Shown here in pieces: positions 35,451 through 47,774 of a stretch of DNA of 64,000 nt. Source of the DNA: [Phialemoniopsis] sp. UDSM-2020 (Eukaryota; Ascomycota; Sordariomycetes; Thyridiales; Thyridiaceae); assembly GCA_018873225.1 (NCBI GenBank), contig JAEILZ010000007.1:2356001-2420000 (forward strand), written 5' to 3'. Both the position numbers and the translations under genes were made by a program. Below the pieces are notes generated by a model. It saw only the letters and a program-made list of their open reading frames with translations, did not search any database and was not told the origin of the DNA. Position 1 is the stretch's first letter; each line of letters opens with the position of its first letter.

Positions 35451-36499
35451 TATGACCGGATGTTACATGCAGCTGCCGTCAAGAATGCATCCTTCACCGA
35501 AGTAGGTAGGGAGAGACCAATGGCCTTATAGTGACGATCTCTGGACCCAACGCTTCGGATCTGACCAGGTTGATGCAACCCTGCTCCATCTGGACAATTT
35601 GACCGGGGTGGCAATCTCTGGCATTGGATCCTTTTGTGATTCCAGCTCAGAAAGGCAAGAAAGGTCACTGCTCAATGCTAAAGGGTAAGTTTGCGACAAC
35701 GACGAGGATGGAGTGCTTCGAGGTGCAGACAAAGTTGATTGGTCAATGGCTAGCTGCTGGAAGCATGGGCGGAGATTCTTCCACCAAGCAGAGGCATTAC
35801 CGGCGGACTAGACTGAGCCGAGTGCCGATGACGATGCTGGCAGCCATACTACATGGAGAAATCTCCCCTTGCTCTTAAGGAGTGGTGACGAACACCAGAC
35901 GAGGGGTCTATCGGCTTTTGAGAGACGAGAACACCTTACATCGTAGTAGGCCTCATCATATTTTGTACAAGCAGCCAAGCCTTCTGCTTCGGCCGAAAAG
36001 TGCGGGTGGAGTGGTCTCGGGTAACATTTCGGCGGGCGGGCGTTGGACGGGATCTACAGTCTTCTCCGCATGCCGTCAAGCTTCTCCTCATAAACCCCAA
36101 CTTCTTCTCCCCACAAATGCATTTATCCGGAGCGCTAACCATGGCACTCTACACTACTTCAGGCAAAGGCCCTAGATGCTAATTGCCATAGCTCAGTGCT
36201 TGACTGCGCAATGCTGGGGACAGATCCTTGCACTGTCATCTGTGACTGACGGAAAAATTACCACCACTCCAACATCAGCGCGATGGCCCTGGCCTTCAGG
36301 AACCACTTTGGTCGGTACCTATCACCACAGCCGTGCGGGCATGGGGTCTGATCGACGACAAGCCATGGCGATATAAGTCGCGGGAGTTCGGGTGATGATT
36401 GGACTATCATGGCGACCTTGAGTTGAGAGGATTCGGCGCGCACCGTCACCATCCTGATCGTGGTACAGCTCTATAGACAATCTCAAGCCGACAGACACA
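35451..36499. promoter_or_regulatory. Shared divergent promoter of the two pectinase genes
   Basis: About 1.05 kb separates the start codons of the pectin methylesterase (minus) and exo-polygalacturonase (plus). A TATAAG element occurs at 36372-36377, about 125 bp before the polygalacturonase ATG. SYGGRG (CreA-type) hexamers occur, for example at 35769, 36006, 36109 and 36214, but such degenerate sites are expected about four times by chance here. Co-regulation is inferred from layout. Confidence 0.5.
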
Positions 36500-38019
36500 A
36501 TGATCTCCAAGTCTCTCGCCGCCGCCGTCGTGGCGGGTGCCTTCGCCGTCGAGGCTGCCAAGAACCCTGGCAATGGCAAGACCATCCTCGAGAGGCCGGA
36601 CATCAAGATTGGCCCTCTCGGCACTGGCAAGCCCTTCGCCGAATCTCCTGCGCGCGAGGCCGGACGATACTGCTTCGTCAAGCCGTCCTGCACCAAGGGC
36701 CGCGACGACGCGCCCAAGATCCTGCAGGCGTTCCACGACTGCAACGACGGCGGCACCGTTGTGCTCGACTCCGAGTATCTCATCGCTTCACCGTTGGACC
36801 TGACGTTCCTCAAGCACATCGACGTCGCCATCTCGGGCACGATCAAGTTCAGCGACGACGTCGACTACTGGATGCCTCGCACCTTCAAGTACCCGTTCCA
36901 GGACAGCTCGTCCATGTGGCGTTGGGGCGGCAAGGACGTCAACATCTATGGAGGAGGCGTCGGCCTGATCGACGGACAGGGCCAGGCCTGGTACGACCGC
37001 TTTGCCCAGGAGAAGACCATCCCACGGCCCATTGCCTTTGTGACCGATGGCTTGTATGATTCCAGCATCACTGGTCTGCACATGATCAACCCGCCAAACG
37101 TATGTGTGCTCCCTTTATACGACTGACGTGACTGCCCTTCACTGACTGAACTGCTAGTGGTTCAACCTGATCGCCAACAGCTCGAACATTGTCGTGTCCG
37201 ACTTTACTCTCCGCTCTGGCAGCACCAACCAGAACCCGGCCAAGAACACCGATGGCTGGGACACGTTCCGTGCCGACAACGTCGTGATCCAGAACTCCAA
37301 CGTCGACAACGGCGACGACTGCGTGTCATTCAAGCCCAACAGCACCAACGTGCTCGTCCAGGGCCTCGTGTGCAACGGATCCCACGGCATCTCGGTCGGA
37401 TCCCTGGGCCAGTATGTCGAGGAGTTTGACATCGTCGAGAACATCTACGTGTACAACATTAGCATGTCCAATGCCTCGGACGGCGCGCGCATCAAAGTCT
37501 GGCCCGGTCTCCAGGACCCCGATGCGCTCAACGCCGGAGGTGGCTCGGGATACGTCCGCAACGTAACCTACGATGACTATCGCAACCAGAACAACGACTG
37601 GGTCATTGAATTGACACAGTGCTACAACAGCAAGAACCAGACGGTGTGCAACGAGCACCCTGTAAGTTGAGCAAGCACTATTTGTGCATTTGGCTAGTTA
37701 AGGTCACTCGTACGGTCTACTAACGCGGATGAACAGGCGAACCTAACTATCAGCGATGTGGTCTTCAAGAACTTCTATGGCACATCCTCAAAGAAGTTCG
37801 ATCCCAAGGCCGGAACTCTTGTCTGCAGCTCTCCCGAGGTGAGCGATTCCCGTTGTGATATTCAAACAGGAAATCGCGACATACTGACCTTCTTGGCAGA
37901 AATGCAACAACATCCGCGCCCAGAACATTTCTATCACAGTCCCCAGCGGTGCCAGCCCCAAATGGATCTGTACCAACATGCAGAACGATCTGCTGGATAT
38001 TGATTGCATTCCTTCCTAG
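36500..38019 (+). CDS. Secreted exo-polygalacturonase (GH28)
   Basis: Four exons (36500-37099, 37158-37661, 37737-37838, 37900-38019), all in phase, encode 441 residues. A signal peptide occupies 1-19. The right-handed beta-helix of GH28 carries the catalytic set NTDGWD (Asp232), GDDC (Asp253, Asp254) and GSHGIS (His276), plus RIKVWPG, which contributes to substrate binding. The [14 protein letters not shown] form and the overall length fit exo-acting enzymes that release galacturonic acid from chain ends rather than endo enzymes. Several N-glycosylation sequons are present. It acts downstream of the divergent pectin methylesterase. An AATAAA signal lies about 115 nt after the stop. Confidence 0.93.
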
Positions 38020-38494
38020 AATAGTCCATTGGTGGCATGGGCGATCCTTAGACATGATGCAAGGTAAATATCAAGTAAAATCTAGCCATCGTGTCATGCC
38101 GTGAGTGTAGAGCGGAAGGTGATCCTACCACTTAATAAAAGTGCAGCAGAGAGGCGTTGCTGGTTTTTGCTACCTTGTCAAGATAAGCACAATGTGTCTA
38201 CTCAGTGATCAATCAAGTGTGCTCTGGCATGAACAAAAAATGAAGTGATTGTTTTACGACTAGATGACTCTATTCCCAAGGCCTTGATATCGCAAGACGG
38301 CCGGTGCTCCAGCACGAGAGATAGCCAAGGTATAATTGCCAAAGTGCGACCCATATACTTAGTAGACTCAATATAAACAAAGGTCTCAAGAAAGTGAAAG
38401 AAGTCCCGCTGGCCAATTCTGTTCGACGCCGGTACCGCCAACTCCTACCCAGATGGGTAATGCAATGAATGATTTCGCGTGAAAAAGATGACAC
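38020..38494. other. Convergent 3'-UTR interval
   Basis: It holds the 3' UTRs of the exo-polygalacturonase (plus) and EAF (minus). No other feature is recognised. Confidence 0.6.
38134..38139 (+). terminator. AATAAA polyadenylation signal of the exo-polygalacturonase
   Basis: A perfect AATAAA lies about 115 nt downstream of the stop codon, within the convergent interval toward the EAF gene. Confidence 0.5.
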
Positions 38495-39553
38495 TCAGTC
38501 CTCTTCGCTGACTTCGCTCTCCGACTCGGCGGCCCGCAATTCGGCCTCCAGCTCAGCTTCCAGGTCTTCAAAGTCAGGCTCTGTGTAGCCTGTGTTGCCC
38601 ATCGCTGTGTCTTCATCCACGTCCCTCGCTGGGCTCGGCGACTTGGGCTGGGTTGGGCGGTTGTCGTCATCGTCATCCTCTTCCATGGCAGCCAAGAGAT
38701 CATACTCGTCTCCAGCGTCGTTATCCTCCTCCTCTTCTTCCTCTTGCCGCTCATTGTAGAATTCTGAAAAGCGGCGCATCGGGGGCGGGAACGTCGGCGC
38801 TTCGTTGGCCCGGTTATAATGGCTTGGTGGCGGGTCGCCCCAGACCACTTCCAGACCGCCGTCGCCGTCAGACTCATCTTCATCCTCCGACTCGACCTTC
38901 TTCTTCTTTTTCTTCTCTTGCTTCGGCGCCTCCGGTTCGGCGGCCGGGACCGGGGGTAGTGTAAGGTTAACCGGCGCCTTCTCCTTGGGTGGCCTCTTCT
39001 TTGTGTCTCTTGAACTCTTAAGCGCAGAGGATGTCTTTGGTTTTGGCTCAGCCTTCTTGCGACCAGGCTGCGATGAGCCGGAGTTCAAGTGCGGGTGTTC
39101 CTTGCGAAGGCTATCGGGGTCCGGATTTGACGGCGTCTGGGTTAGGTTCATGTTGAATGTCGAGTCTAGACGGTGAAGTACGAGCGCTTTTCTCTTGGGG
39201 TCGAAGATGAGGACATATTCCCCATCCTTGGTTGAGCGACTGCCATTGTACGAGTATTTGCCGCCCTTGTCCTGGAATGACAGGTCGAAAGAACCATCAG
39301 ACGCGGGTTTAATATTCGCTTGGCTTGGTGCAGTCGTCGAAGATAGTCTAGGTTTATGGTTATCTGTGGCAATTCGTAGCCGTTAGCAGTTGCGCGAAAT
39401 CAAAGAGGACTTGAAACGGGGATGTTGTTGCTCACATTTGATCCCGGTATACGTCTCGCTGGACGCCTTGCCCAAGAGTGCGTCGCTCAGAACAATGGGA
39501 TACTCGCGGGGCTTGGTGGGATCCAAGACCCCGGGAATGACAGATGATGCCAT
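38495..39553 (-). CDS. EAF: ELL-associated factor, RNA polymerase II elongation
   Basis: Two exons (39553-39436, 39363-38495) give 328 residues. The N-terminal domain (about 8-105) has the EAF family layout: YPIVLSDALLGK, YTGIKYNHKP across the splice junction, GSFDLSFQDKGGKYSYNG and GEYVLIFDPKRKALVLHRLD. The rest is disordered: a basic Pro/Lys stretch, then a strongly acidic C-terminus with runs of Glu and Asp ending SEVSEED, typical of a transactivation tail. EAF binds ELL and stimulates elongation by RNA polymerase II in the nucleus. The upstream open frame contains another ATG, but the conserved domain starts only after this Met and no family member needs the extension. Confidence 0.88.
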
Positions 39554-42500
39554 CTGGGGGTCTTGAATAGCCTCGCGACAGTTTTCGTCGAGGGCAATTG
39601 CTTGAGAAAGTATCGGAATGCTGAATCCAAAGTATATACCTTGATACAGTGGTTTGGTGTTGGGAGGTGTAGGGCGGACAGAGTTCAGGTGAGGCGTGAT
39701 GGAAGGCTGCCCGCTGTTGATCACCTGAAGCGGGGCGGCTAGGAATGCAAGAGTGGCAGGTTTCCGGGGGCGGAAAACTCGCTAAAACCGACGAGGACAG
39801 GTCCCACAATAGCCCGGGCTAGGCGTGTTGCTATTGATAGCCGCTATTGACCGATTCGGAACTGCCCCAGATTCGAATGTCTCCAGAAGGGAAAAGGGTC
39901 AACTTCTAGTGATACCAACTCCGGGTAAGCTGCCTGTTTCTCAGCAAGAAAACCTTGCGAGGCTAGGGAAAATGTATAAAAGTCCAAGTTGGTCGTAGAT
40001 AGCCTCCGAATACTGGAATACTCCTGACATCACCGACGCAAATGACAAAGGCACGGATAACTGCCTTACCTGGTAGCGATGTACGCCCACGGTATGCATG
40101 AGACCTCCAAAGATCGGGACAATCTTGAGATCGAGGAGAGGGCAGTGACTAAGCCTAACGGACCCCGCCTGTTGCTGACCGGCTGAGTTGACAGCTGGGT
40201 GGTGACACGACAGTTTGGTTGCGTGTGGATGTACAGGCACGACGATGTTAGATGAGGTGAGCGGAACTCAGACGAAGGATGTCACTCAAATCTTATCCAG
40301 GTACTTAGCCGGACTACTGTCTTTGTCTCTGTACATCCTTTGAGGAGTCGCCGAGATTAGCTAAGGGAAGCCATGGACGCCATGGACTCATGGGCCGTTC
40401 TTTGACAATCCTGGTCGTCCAGCAAAGAAGCATCTCAGCCCTGTTCCTGAGTGTGCGTTTACAACTCCCGACTCCGTACACCAGTGGTAATCAACCTTGC
40501 GCATTCTTAGCATGCTCAATTGCCTCGCCCGAGCTACGGACGGTCGTTGCGTTTACCTTTGTTAGTGTAGGAGGAAAGCATGCCAGTTCGGTCTCACAGC
40601 TGGATCGACCACGGGTACCTAATCCGTTAGCCCAACATCCATGGATGCCAGATAGGTCGTCTGTAATCAAAGTTCTCGTTTACGGAGGAACCTCGCTTTA
40701 TCAGGACAGGACTTAATTATTGTGCCTCTTTTCTCATTCAATGGTCGGAGATTGTCGTTGAATGGTCCATGCTAAGGGCCCACTCGAATCAACAGGGCAT
40801 GCCGAACCCAGGAAGCACCTGGACCAGACTTCTGTGCGCTGGAAACAAAGACAAGACGAGCTCATATTGCGCTGGAATCCACAGAGAGAATGCTGACCTA
40901 CCTAAGCAGGTACCTAGAAGCCAATACTTGTCCAGATCCACAGTAAGAATGTCACCAGTGTCTTCAGGCGTCGCAGGATGAATCTTGTGTACGAATGCAC
41001 ATATATGGGGGTGTCTCACCTGGGGCGTCCACAGCGGCTGACCATGGGCGGGCAAGTTGTTGCCCTGACAGCTTCAGGATGTCGTGCCACTTGAGGGTTG
41101 CCTTTGGCCCTGGGACTGGAGAGGAACTCGGAGAGGCGGTGCACCCTGGACCCTCACCAATTGAATGACTTGGTCACTGCTCTGAGCTGCCTCATTTGGA
41201 TCAGGGTGCGCCCGTCGGCATTGCTTGATTGCTTGGATACGAAGTCGGGCGGATTCGAAGCCCAACCTCATAGTTAAGCCGAACACGCTGATTCTAGGCT
41301 ACAGCGAAAAGGCAAGACCTGGCTGGTCAATGTCAAAATGTCTACGCAGTACTTGTAGTCTCTGGATTAATGTGTGAAAAGAGCTCGGGGATCGGCAGAT
41401 CAATTGGGTCTGGCCCCCTTGAACGGCGTTTCTTACAAGTGGGCTGGCTGGGGGGAAATGTTGGAAAACGACGTCAATGCTGTCCACCAAGGAGCCCGCT
41501 GCCAGGTGATCTTCGTGCGGGAGAAACTGCTGAATGTGCCTCAAATGCATGACCAAGGCACAGACAGTCTCGAGAGGGGGGGAGTTAATACCAATGGACA
41601 CCTCAGCTCATACTTGCACATGTATGGCTGATGGACACACGCACCCTGTTCCCTTGGAACGATCCAGTGATGCACGTCACACACTATGTCATCAATGTAA
41701 GAGGCTAGAATGGGAGAGAATGCATGCGGTTCTTATTCACCTAGAGCAACCAAGACTAACGGTATGTGGCTTTTAATTGTTTCGAGAACATCCCAACTCA
41801 CATATGAAGGTCTAGCTCCTCCTTGGGTCAATTGGAATCGATGACTTGCTCATTCCTGCTTTCCCCGTGTTTGCGCTGTCCCAGTCTTTTCCTTCCCAAG
41901 CGTCGCCCAAGCGTACCCCAGAGCTGGTCGTCTTGGTTATAAAGTTTTTTCTCGACCCTGAGTCAGGTCCATCCGTATTCGCGTTGCGCCAGTGCTTACC
42001 CAGGCACGTACGACGGCGCATCGACATCTCGTTGTCTTTGATGAAATATGGGATCCTCCCGTTAAGACATCGGCAAAGCAAACGAGCTCTCCTCACCAGA
42101 CTGCATTCTCGTATTCCGCCTGCTAGCTTGCGTGTTCCCCCCCGTAAACCCAAGCGAACAGTCGATTACGCTAGGCCCGACGTGGGTGTGTTGGAAGTGC
42201 CTAGCTCGCTGAACCCGGCGCAGCTCACCACTGAATCGGCACCGTCGGAACCCACTCTGCGGGGCAGCCGTTCAGCGCCATAACTCCACCGACCATCATA
42301 GCGGCCCCCATAACTACGAACGCAGCAACCGGTAGCCTGACCTTGTCAGGACCGAGGATTCTCCTTGCTCTCCTCTTCGCCTCGTGGTTGTCGCTGAAGC
42401 AAAAGGGAAAACAGCCTCCGGTCTGCTTCTGCTATATACCATCTGTTCCCCGTTCAAGCACCAAGTGCGCGCCGGCCGCTGATTTACATGCTGTCGTCAA

Positions 42501-42565
42501 ACATCTGCTCGGTATCCCGACGGGTCACTTTTCCCACGCCTTACATCCAGTCGTTATAAGTGAAC
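39554..42565. other. 3 kb gene-poor region
   Basis: The left end is the EAF promoter and the right end the GH76 promoter, including a TATATA at 42433-42438 about 130 bp before its ATG. Between them only short or ATG-less frames occur; the longest (41846-42283) begins with TTG. No RNA gene or repeat was recognised. Confidence 0.55.
42433..42438 (+). promoter_or_regulatory. TATA-like element of the GH76 gene
   Basis: TATATA lies about 130 bp upstream of the GH76 start codon, followed by a pyrimidine-rich stretch. Position is plausible for a fungal core promoter, with no further support. Confidence 0.4.
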
Positions 42566-44717
42566 ATGCGGGGATGGCGCAACACTGGATCCTGCTTGGC
42601 AGCTATGCTGCTGGGTGCTGGGCACTTTGCGATCGCATACGATCTTGATATCAATTCACCAGGTAAGCTTTTTTGTTTGTTTCACTGCACTTTGCCATAC
42701 TCTAACATGTTGTGGTCCTCCAGACAGCATCAAGGAAGTTGCGACAACCCTGACCGAAGACTTGGCATCCTTCTACAATGGCAACAAACCCGGCGGCACT
42801 CCTGGTCTGCTCCCAGACCCATACTACTGTGTGTCAAGTCCATATTGTGTTACACCATTACCCCCGGACGTCTCGTTTCTCCTTATTTGCATGCTTGTCA
42901 CTTGGCAGTGGCATATCCCGTAGCAACTAACTAGACAACGTTCACGTACCTTGAATAGTTATACTGATAATGATGAACAGGGTGGGAAGCCGGTGCGCTG
43001 ATGGGAACATTCGTTGACTACTATTACTACACCGGGGACACTAAAGTAAGGTTTTGCTCCGTGCTTTGACAGGCGACGAGACACCGAGAAACTGACTGGC
43101 GAACAGTACAACGAACTCACGACGCAAGGCTTACTATTTCAAGTAGGGCCGAACAACGATTATATGCCCCCAAATCAGACTTGGACCGAAGGAAACGATG
43201 ACCAAGGGTTCTGGGGTATGGCAGTCATGTCCGCCGCCGAATACAAGTTTCCGGATCCGCCCAAGGATAAGCCGCAATGGCTCGCACTTGCACAAGCCGT
43301 CTTCAACACCCAGGTTGCGCGCTGGGAGGACCAGGACTGTGGCGGTGGGCTACGTTGGCAAATCTTCACCTGGAACAAGGGCTTCACCTACAAGAACTCC
43401 ATCTCCCAGGCTTGCTTCTTCAACATCGCCGCACGCCTGGCCTTGTACACCGGCAACCAGACATATGCTGACTGGGCTGAGAAGACGTGGGACTGGATGT
43501 GGGCAGTCAACTTTATCGAACACAAATCATACTACGTCTATGACGGAGCTGACATCGTCAACAACTGCACGGATATTGTGCCCTACCAGTTCAGTTATAA
43601 CGCCGGAGCGTTCCTACTCGGCGCCGCTGCCTTGTATAACTACACTGAGGACGCCGCCAAGAAGGAGATCTGGCGCGAGCGAACGAGCGGCCTGCTCAAT
43701 GGCACGGCCGTCTTTTTCACCGGCGACAATAAAGATATCATGACCGAGGTTGCCTGCGAGCCCGTCAACAGATGCAATCTTGACCAACAGTCGTTCAAGG
43801 CCTACTTGAGTCGCTGGCTTGCCGCCACCACTAAATGGGCACCCTGGAGCTACGACATTGTCAAGCCTTGGCTCGAAGCGTCTGCCAAGGCTGCTGTTGC
43901 GCAATGCAAGGGTGGCAGCAATGGCCGTATGTGTGGGCTGAGATGGACTGACAACGGCAAATACGATGGCTCGACGGGTGTCGGGCAGCAGATGGCTGCT
44001 GTCGAGGTTGTTCTGGCAAATCTGATAAAGGATAGTGAGACTCCCGTCACAGATAGCTCGGGCGGTACGTCACAAGGCGACCCGGGTGCTGGTGGATCTG
44101 ACATCGGGCGGAACGATCCTTTCAGCCAACACTCGGACTGGGCACCCATTTCGACTGGCGACCAGGCCGGCGCCTACGTATTGACGGTAGCAGTCCTGCT
44201 GTTCCTCATTGGCTTCGTCATCTTCATGATGTTGGACGAGACCTCGGACAAGACATCCAAGGAACGCTGGGCCGACTTCAAATATGCCATGGGTGCAGCG
44301 CCCGGGGCTGGTGCTGCTGTATTGTCACGAAGGAATAAGCGCGGGATGGCGGCGGAGAAGTCCAAAATGGTGGAACGGTCCGACAGTGACAACAGCTTCA
44401 ACGAGAAGCAACGAGCATCACAAGTTACGTTTGCGCCGGCTGTAGCGGCACCTCCAGCCGCCGCTGCGGCGGGAAGGAACAGCAACAGCCTACACAAGAA
44501 GCACCGACCGACAGCTTCGGATCCGGGACTTCTGTCCATGTCGGGAGCCGGTGCAGGTGCGGGATACAGGAGATCAGCAGAGATGCATATGGGACACAAT
44601 AGGGCGCAGTCGATGGGAATGCCCAAGCGGAAACCGCTGCGGAAGAGCATGCGCGGTTCAGATTACTATGGTCCCACGGAGAGTGCTGCTTCCGGATCGA
44701 ACGCAAATGGCGCCTAG
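42566..44717 (+). CDS. GH76 DFG5/DCW1-type mannanase with C-terminal membrane anchor
   Basis: Four exons (42566-42662, 42724-42828, 42981-43045, 43107-44717) give 625 residues. A signal peptide covers 1-24. The GH76 alpha-1,6-mannanase domain (about 35-390) includes the paired catalytic aspartates in TEGNDDQGFWG (Asp120, Asp121), WNKGFTYKNSISQ and many aromatic residues. Family members Dfg5 and Dcw1 are thought to move GPI-anchored glycoproteins onto wall polysaccharide and are essential for wall assembly. Here the usual GPI signal is replaced by a transmembrane helix (about 445-465) followed by a ~160-residue basic, Ser/Ala/Gly-rich cytosolic tail. The early exons are short, but every junction preserves the family sequence. 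Confidence 0.93.
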
Positions 44718-46006
44718 GGGGCACGTTCATTTGCACTTCGACTTGGCGATGTGAAGCCGGCCGACGCGGTGACGTAAGACAGCAGTGTTGAGAGGCGGGT
44801 GAGAAAAAGAAACTTGCATCAACTGGCGTTTGGGAACTATTTGGACTTGGTCTCCAGGATCACGACGACTTTTTGTCATTGTTTCAACTGTTTTGCATGA
44901 TATCAGAGCTGTACAAAGGGAACTCATGATGGTATTGGAGTTGGGATACTTGCCACCTACAGGAGATTCGGTTCTTTGCGTATGCGAAAGCCTCTTGGCA
45001 AGCCGCGGACGTGTCTTGGGCGCGTTTCGCTGATGCCGATTTGCGGAGGCCGCGCCGCTACGGAACGAGCCGATGGCCTTGAAGTTATTTTGCACATACG
45101 GACATGCACAGGGAGCTTGGTTATGACCATGGGTAGATATTCTTTTCGCACGGCGTATACTTGTACCATGGGCGATTAGCTCTATACATAGCACCTGTCA
45201 ATCATATCCCACGAAAGGGAGTGGTTGTAGATTTTGCAGGATTTCTTCCAAAAAGAGATACATTTTGCAAAGGGCTGTCCCACGAGCTTCCGAAGTAAGC
45301 AATGTTGAGTGTCGCGCAGCTTTCTTCTTGAATAGAATCAAGTCGGTAGGCTCACATGTGATCTGCAGGCCTAGGCACTCGTTGCGGCTGCATCTCAACA
45401 TCCCAAGAGGGCAAGCCTCTTGCGAATGCTTGTTGAAACTTTAATTCCTATTGATCCTTCCAAGCCGCCAGCCACTCATATGCACCCCGTTTTGTCACCC
45501 GCGTGGGGAAGATCGGCGGCAAGACATCATTCGTTCTTCGTGTAGTCTTCCCCAATCGTACAGCACGCATGACCCTACCACCTTTGAGGAGGGGCAATGT
45601 TACATGGCTTTGGTCGTTGGGGAGGGCCATCAAATGGCGATACCTCGGCACCATGCTCGCAACCCGCTGACCATGTTGCCCAGACAGGCTGGGTTCATAG
45701 GCTATTGCGTGGGCATCAATCCTCGTTTAAGTCGACATAGCCATGCCATAGAATTGATGATATCAGCTTTGGCCTCTCCTCTTGCCGAGCGTGCATGATA
45801 AAGTAGAAGACCAAGTCCTGCATTATCGGGTTAACTGTGAAATATTGTCATTGGGCCTCTTTCTACTTTCTACTTCTTCCTCTCAGGCACTCTCCTCACA
45901 CATCGCCAGTGCTTCCAAGAAGTTTCCCACCCTCCAGTCCCTCCTTTCTTTCCATACCGGATCACACACAAATCTGAACCTCGACAGGCGTCCTTACCAC
46001 TCGACA
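44718..46006. other. Intergenic region
   Basis: The GH76 3' UTR lies at left and the P450 promoter and pyrimidine-rich leader at right (about 45.86-46.0 kb). A 155-codon minus-strand frame overlaps the GH76 3' UTR and looks random. Confidence 0.6.
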
Positions 46007-47774
46007 ATGGGTCAGATCATACGTGCCGCTTGCTGGGCGGGCATTTTTGCACCCTTTACAGCGTGGATTTGCCTGGAGACTGCAAGACATCTGAGCGGGA
46101 GCAACACTCAGACGAGCTGGCATACACGATGGTACATAGTGTTGGCTATCGGCTTCGTCACACTCCAGATCCGGCTCATAGAACGGCTTCGGTACTACCT
46201 CCGTGCTCACGCCAAAGGCTGTCTGAGCGCTCCGTCTTACCCACACAAGGACCCGTTCCTCGGCCTCGACCTGTTCATCCCCGTCATCCGCGCCTTCAGG
46301 GAGAACAAGGTCATCTACAACTTCCAGAAACGATTTCAGAACCTGGGTCACACCTATTGGAGCATAGCCTTCAGTGACTGGACCATCAACACTGAGGACC
46401 CCGAGAACATCAAAACCATCCTGACCAACATCGATGATTTTCCCATTGCTGGGCCAAGACTGCATGCAGTACTGCCACTACTAGGTCCGCAGAGCATATT
46501 TTCCAGCAATGGACAAGCGTGGCATGACGCGAGATCGATGTTGAGGCCAACGTTTGTCAGAGATCAGATTGCTGATCTCGAGTGCTTCGACCGTCATATC
46601 GGTAATCTGATGCGTGCCATACCTCGAGACGGAAGCACCTTTGACATCCAAAAGCTTCTCCTAGACATGACGATGGATTCGTCGACAGACTTCATGTACG
46701 TGCAGCTATCCAGTCAGAAGGAGAAAATGTTCGTGTGATTTTTGCTGATCGAAAACGTAGGCTGGGCTATTCGACTAACTTGTTGACAAGCCCACTACCC
46801 GAGGCGAGAGAGTTCATTCGTGCCTTTGAGTACGTGGCCGAGACTATGGGACGACGAGGGTCGTCAGGGACAGCTTTTATCCCGAGTCGGGCACTCGACG
46901 ACCAGATCAAGGTTACGCGAGGTTTCGTTCGGAATTACATGGAGAGGGCTCTCGCCGACGGCAAGAAACACGCCCGAGAGCGCAAGTATGTCTTTTTAGA
47001 TGCCATGGTCGAGTCGGGTGCATCTATGGAGTACATTCGAGACCAGATCCTCTCCATCATCATCGCTGGTCGCGATACGACCGCTGGGTCTATCGCCAAC
47101 ACGTTCTACTTTCTTGCCCGGCACCCGGAGGCTGTGGCCAAGATCCGGCAGGAGATTCTCGATCTCAATGAAAAGAACCCGTCATGGGAACAGCTAAAGA
47201 ATATGAAATACCTGTCCAACACGATCAAAGAAGGTAGGATTGCAGCACCAATATCGGCGGGTCTCCATGATACTGACTGCCTCTAATCTAGCCCTGCGTC
47301 TATTCCCACCGGTAGCACTCAACTCGCGCACAACCAGCAGAGAGGTCATATTACCTCGCGGCGGCGGTCCTGATGGAAGGTCGCCAATACTTGTACCCAA
47401 GGGCACACCAACTCGATGGTCGTCGTTCTGTATGCACCGTAGAAAAGACATCTACGGACCCGATGCTGAGGAATTTCGTCCAGAACGATGGGAAAAGCTG
47501 CGGGCCGGGTGAGTTCTCCATCTCTGAGGGGTGATTAGCAAATACGAATTCTGACCTGATGCATATTTGCAGATGGGAATACCTTCCTTTCAGCGGTGGG
47601 CCGCGTATCTGTGTTGGTCAGCAATTCGCCACGACACAGGTGATCTTGACAGTGTATCGGCTGCTCCAGAATTTCAAGTCGATAGAGGCCAGAGACCCGG
47701 GACTGATGTTGGTCAAGACATCGACAACCTCTTTGCTTGGGAACGGATGTCAAATTAGTATGGAGCCAGTGTAG
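46007..47774 (+). CDS. Cytochrome P450, CYP52-like
   Basis: Four exons (46007-46695, 46761-47233, 47292-47508, 47573-47774) give 526 residues. The N-terminus has hydrophobic anchor segments (about 8-22 and 40-56) for the ER membrane. P450 signatures are complete: I-helix AGRDTT (332-337), ExxR (Glu387-Arg390, spanning a splice junction), FRPERW, and heme loop FSGGPRICVGQ with Cys473. The AGRDTTA and PRICVGQQFA forms fit the CYP52 clan, which hydroxylates n-alkanes and fatty acids at the terminal carbon. Substrate is inferred from clan only. The frame extends upstream without any ATG, so the first Met is firm. No biosynthetic cluster surrounds it; it stands alone. Confidence 0.9.

Noticed and set aside
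35451..36499. Cluster of CreA (SYGGRG) sites between the pectinases
   Set aside because: About four hits are expected by chance on two strands in 1.05 kb, so the number seen is not informative.
41846..42283. 145-codon frame upstream of the GH76 gene
   Set aside because: It starts with TTG, has no domain features and is overlapped by an antisense frame.
45782..46006. N-terminal extension of the P450
   Set aside because: The extension begins with TTG, has no ATG and consists of leader-like sequence; the family N-terminus starts at 46007.
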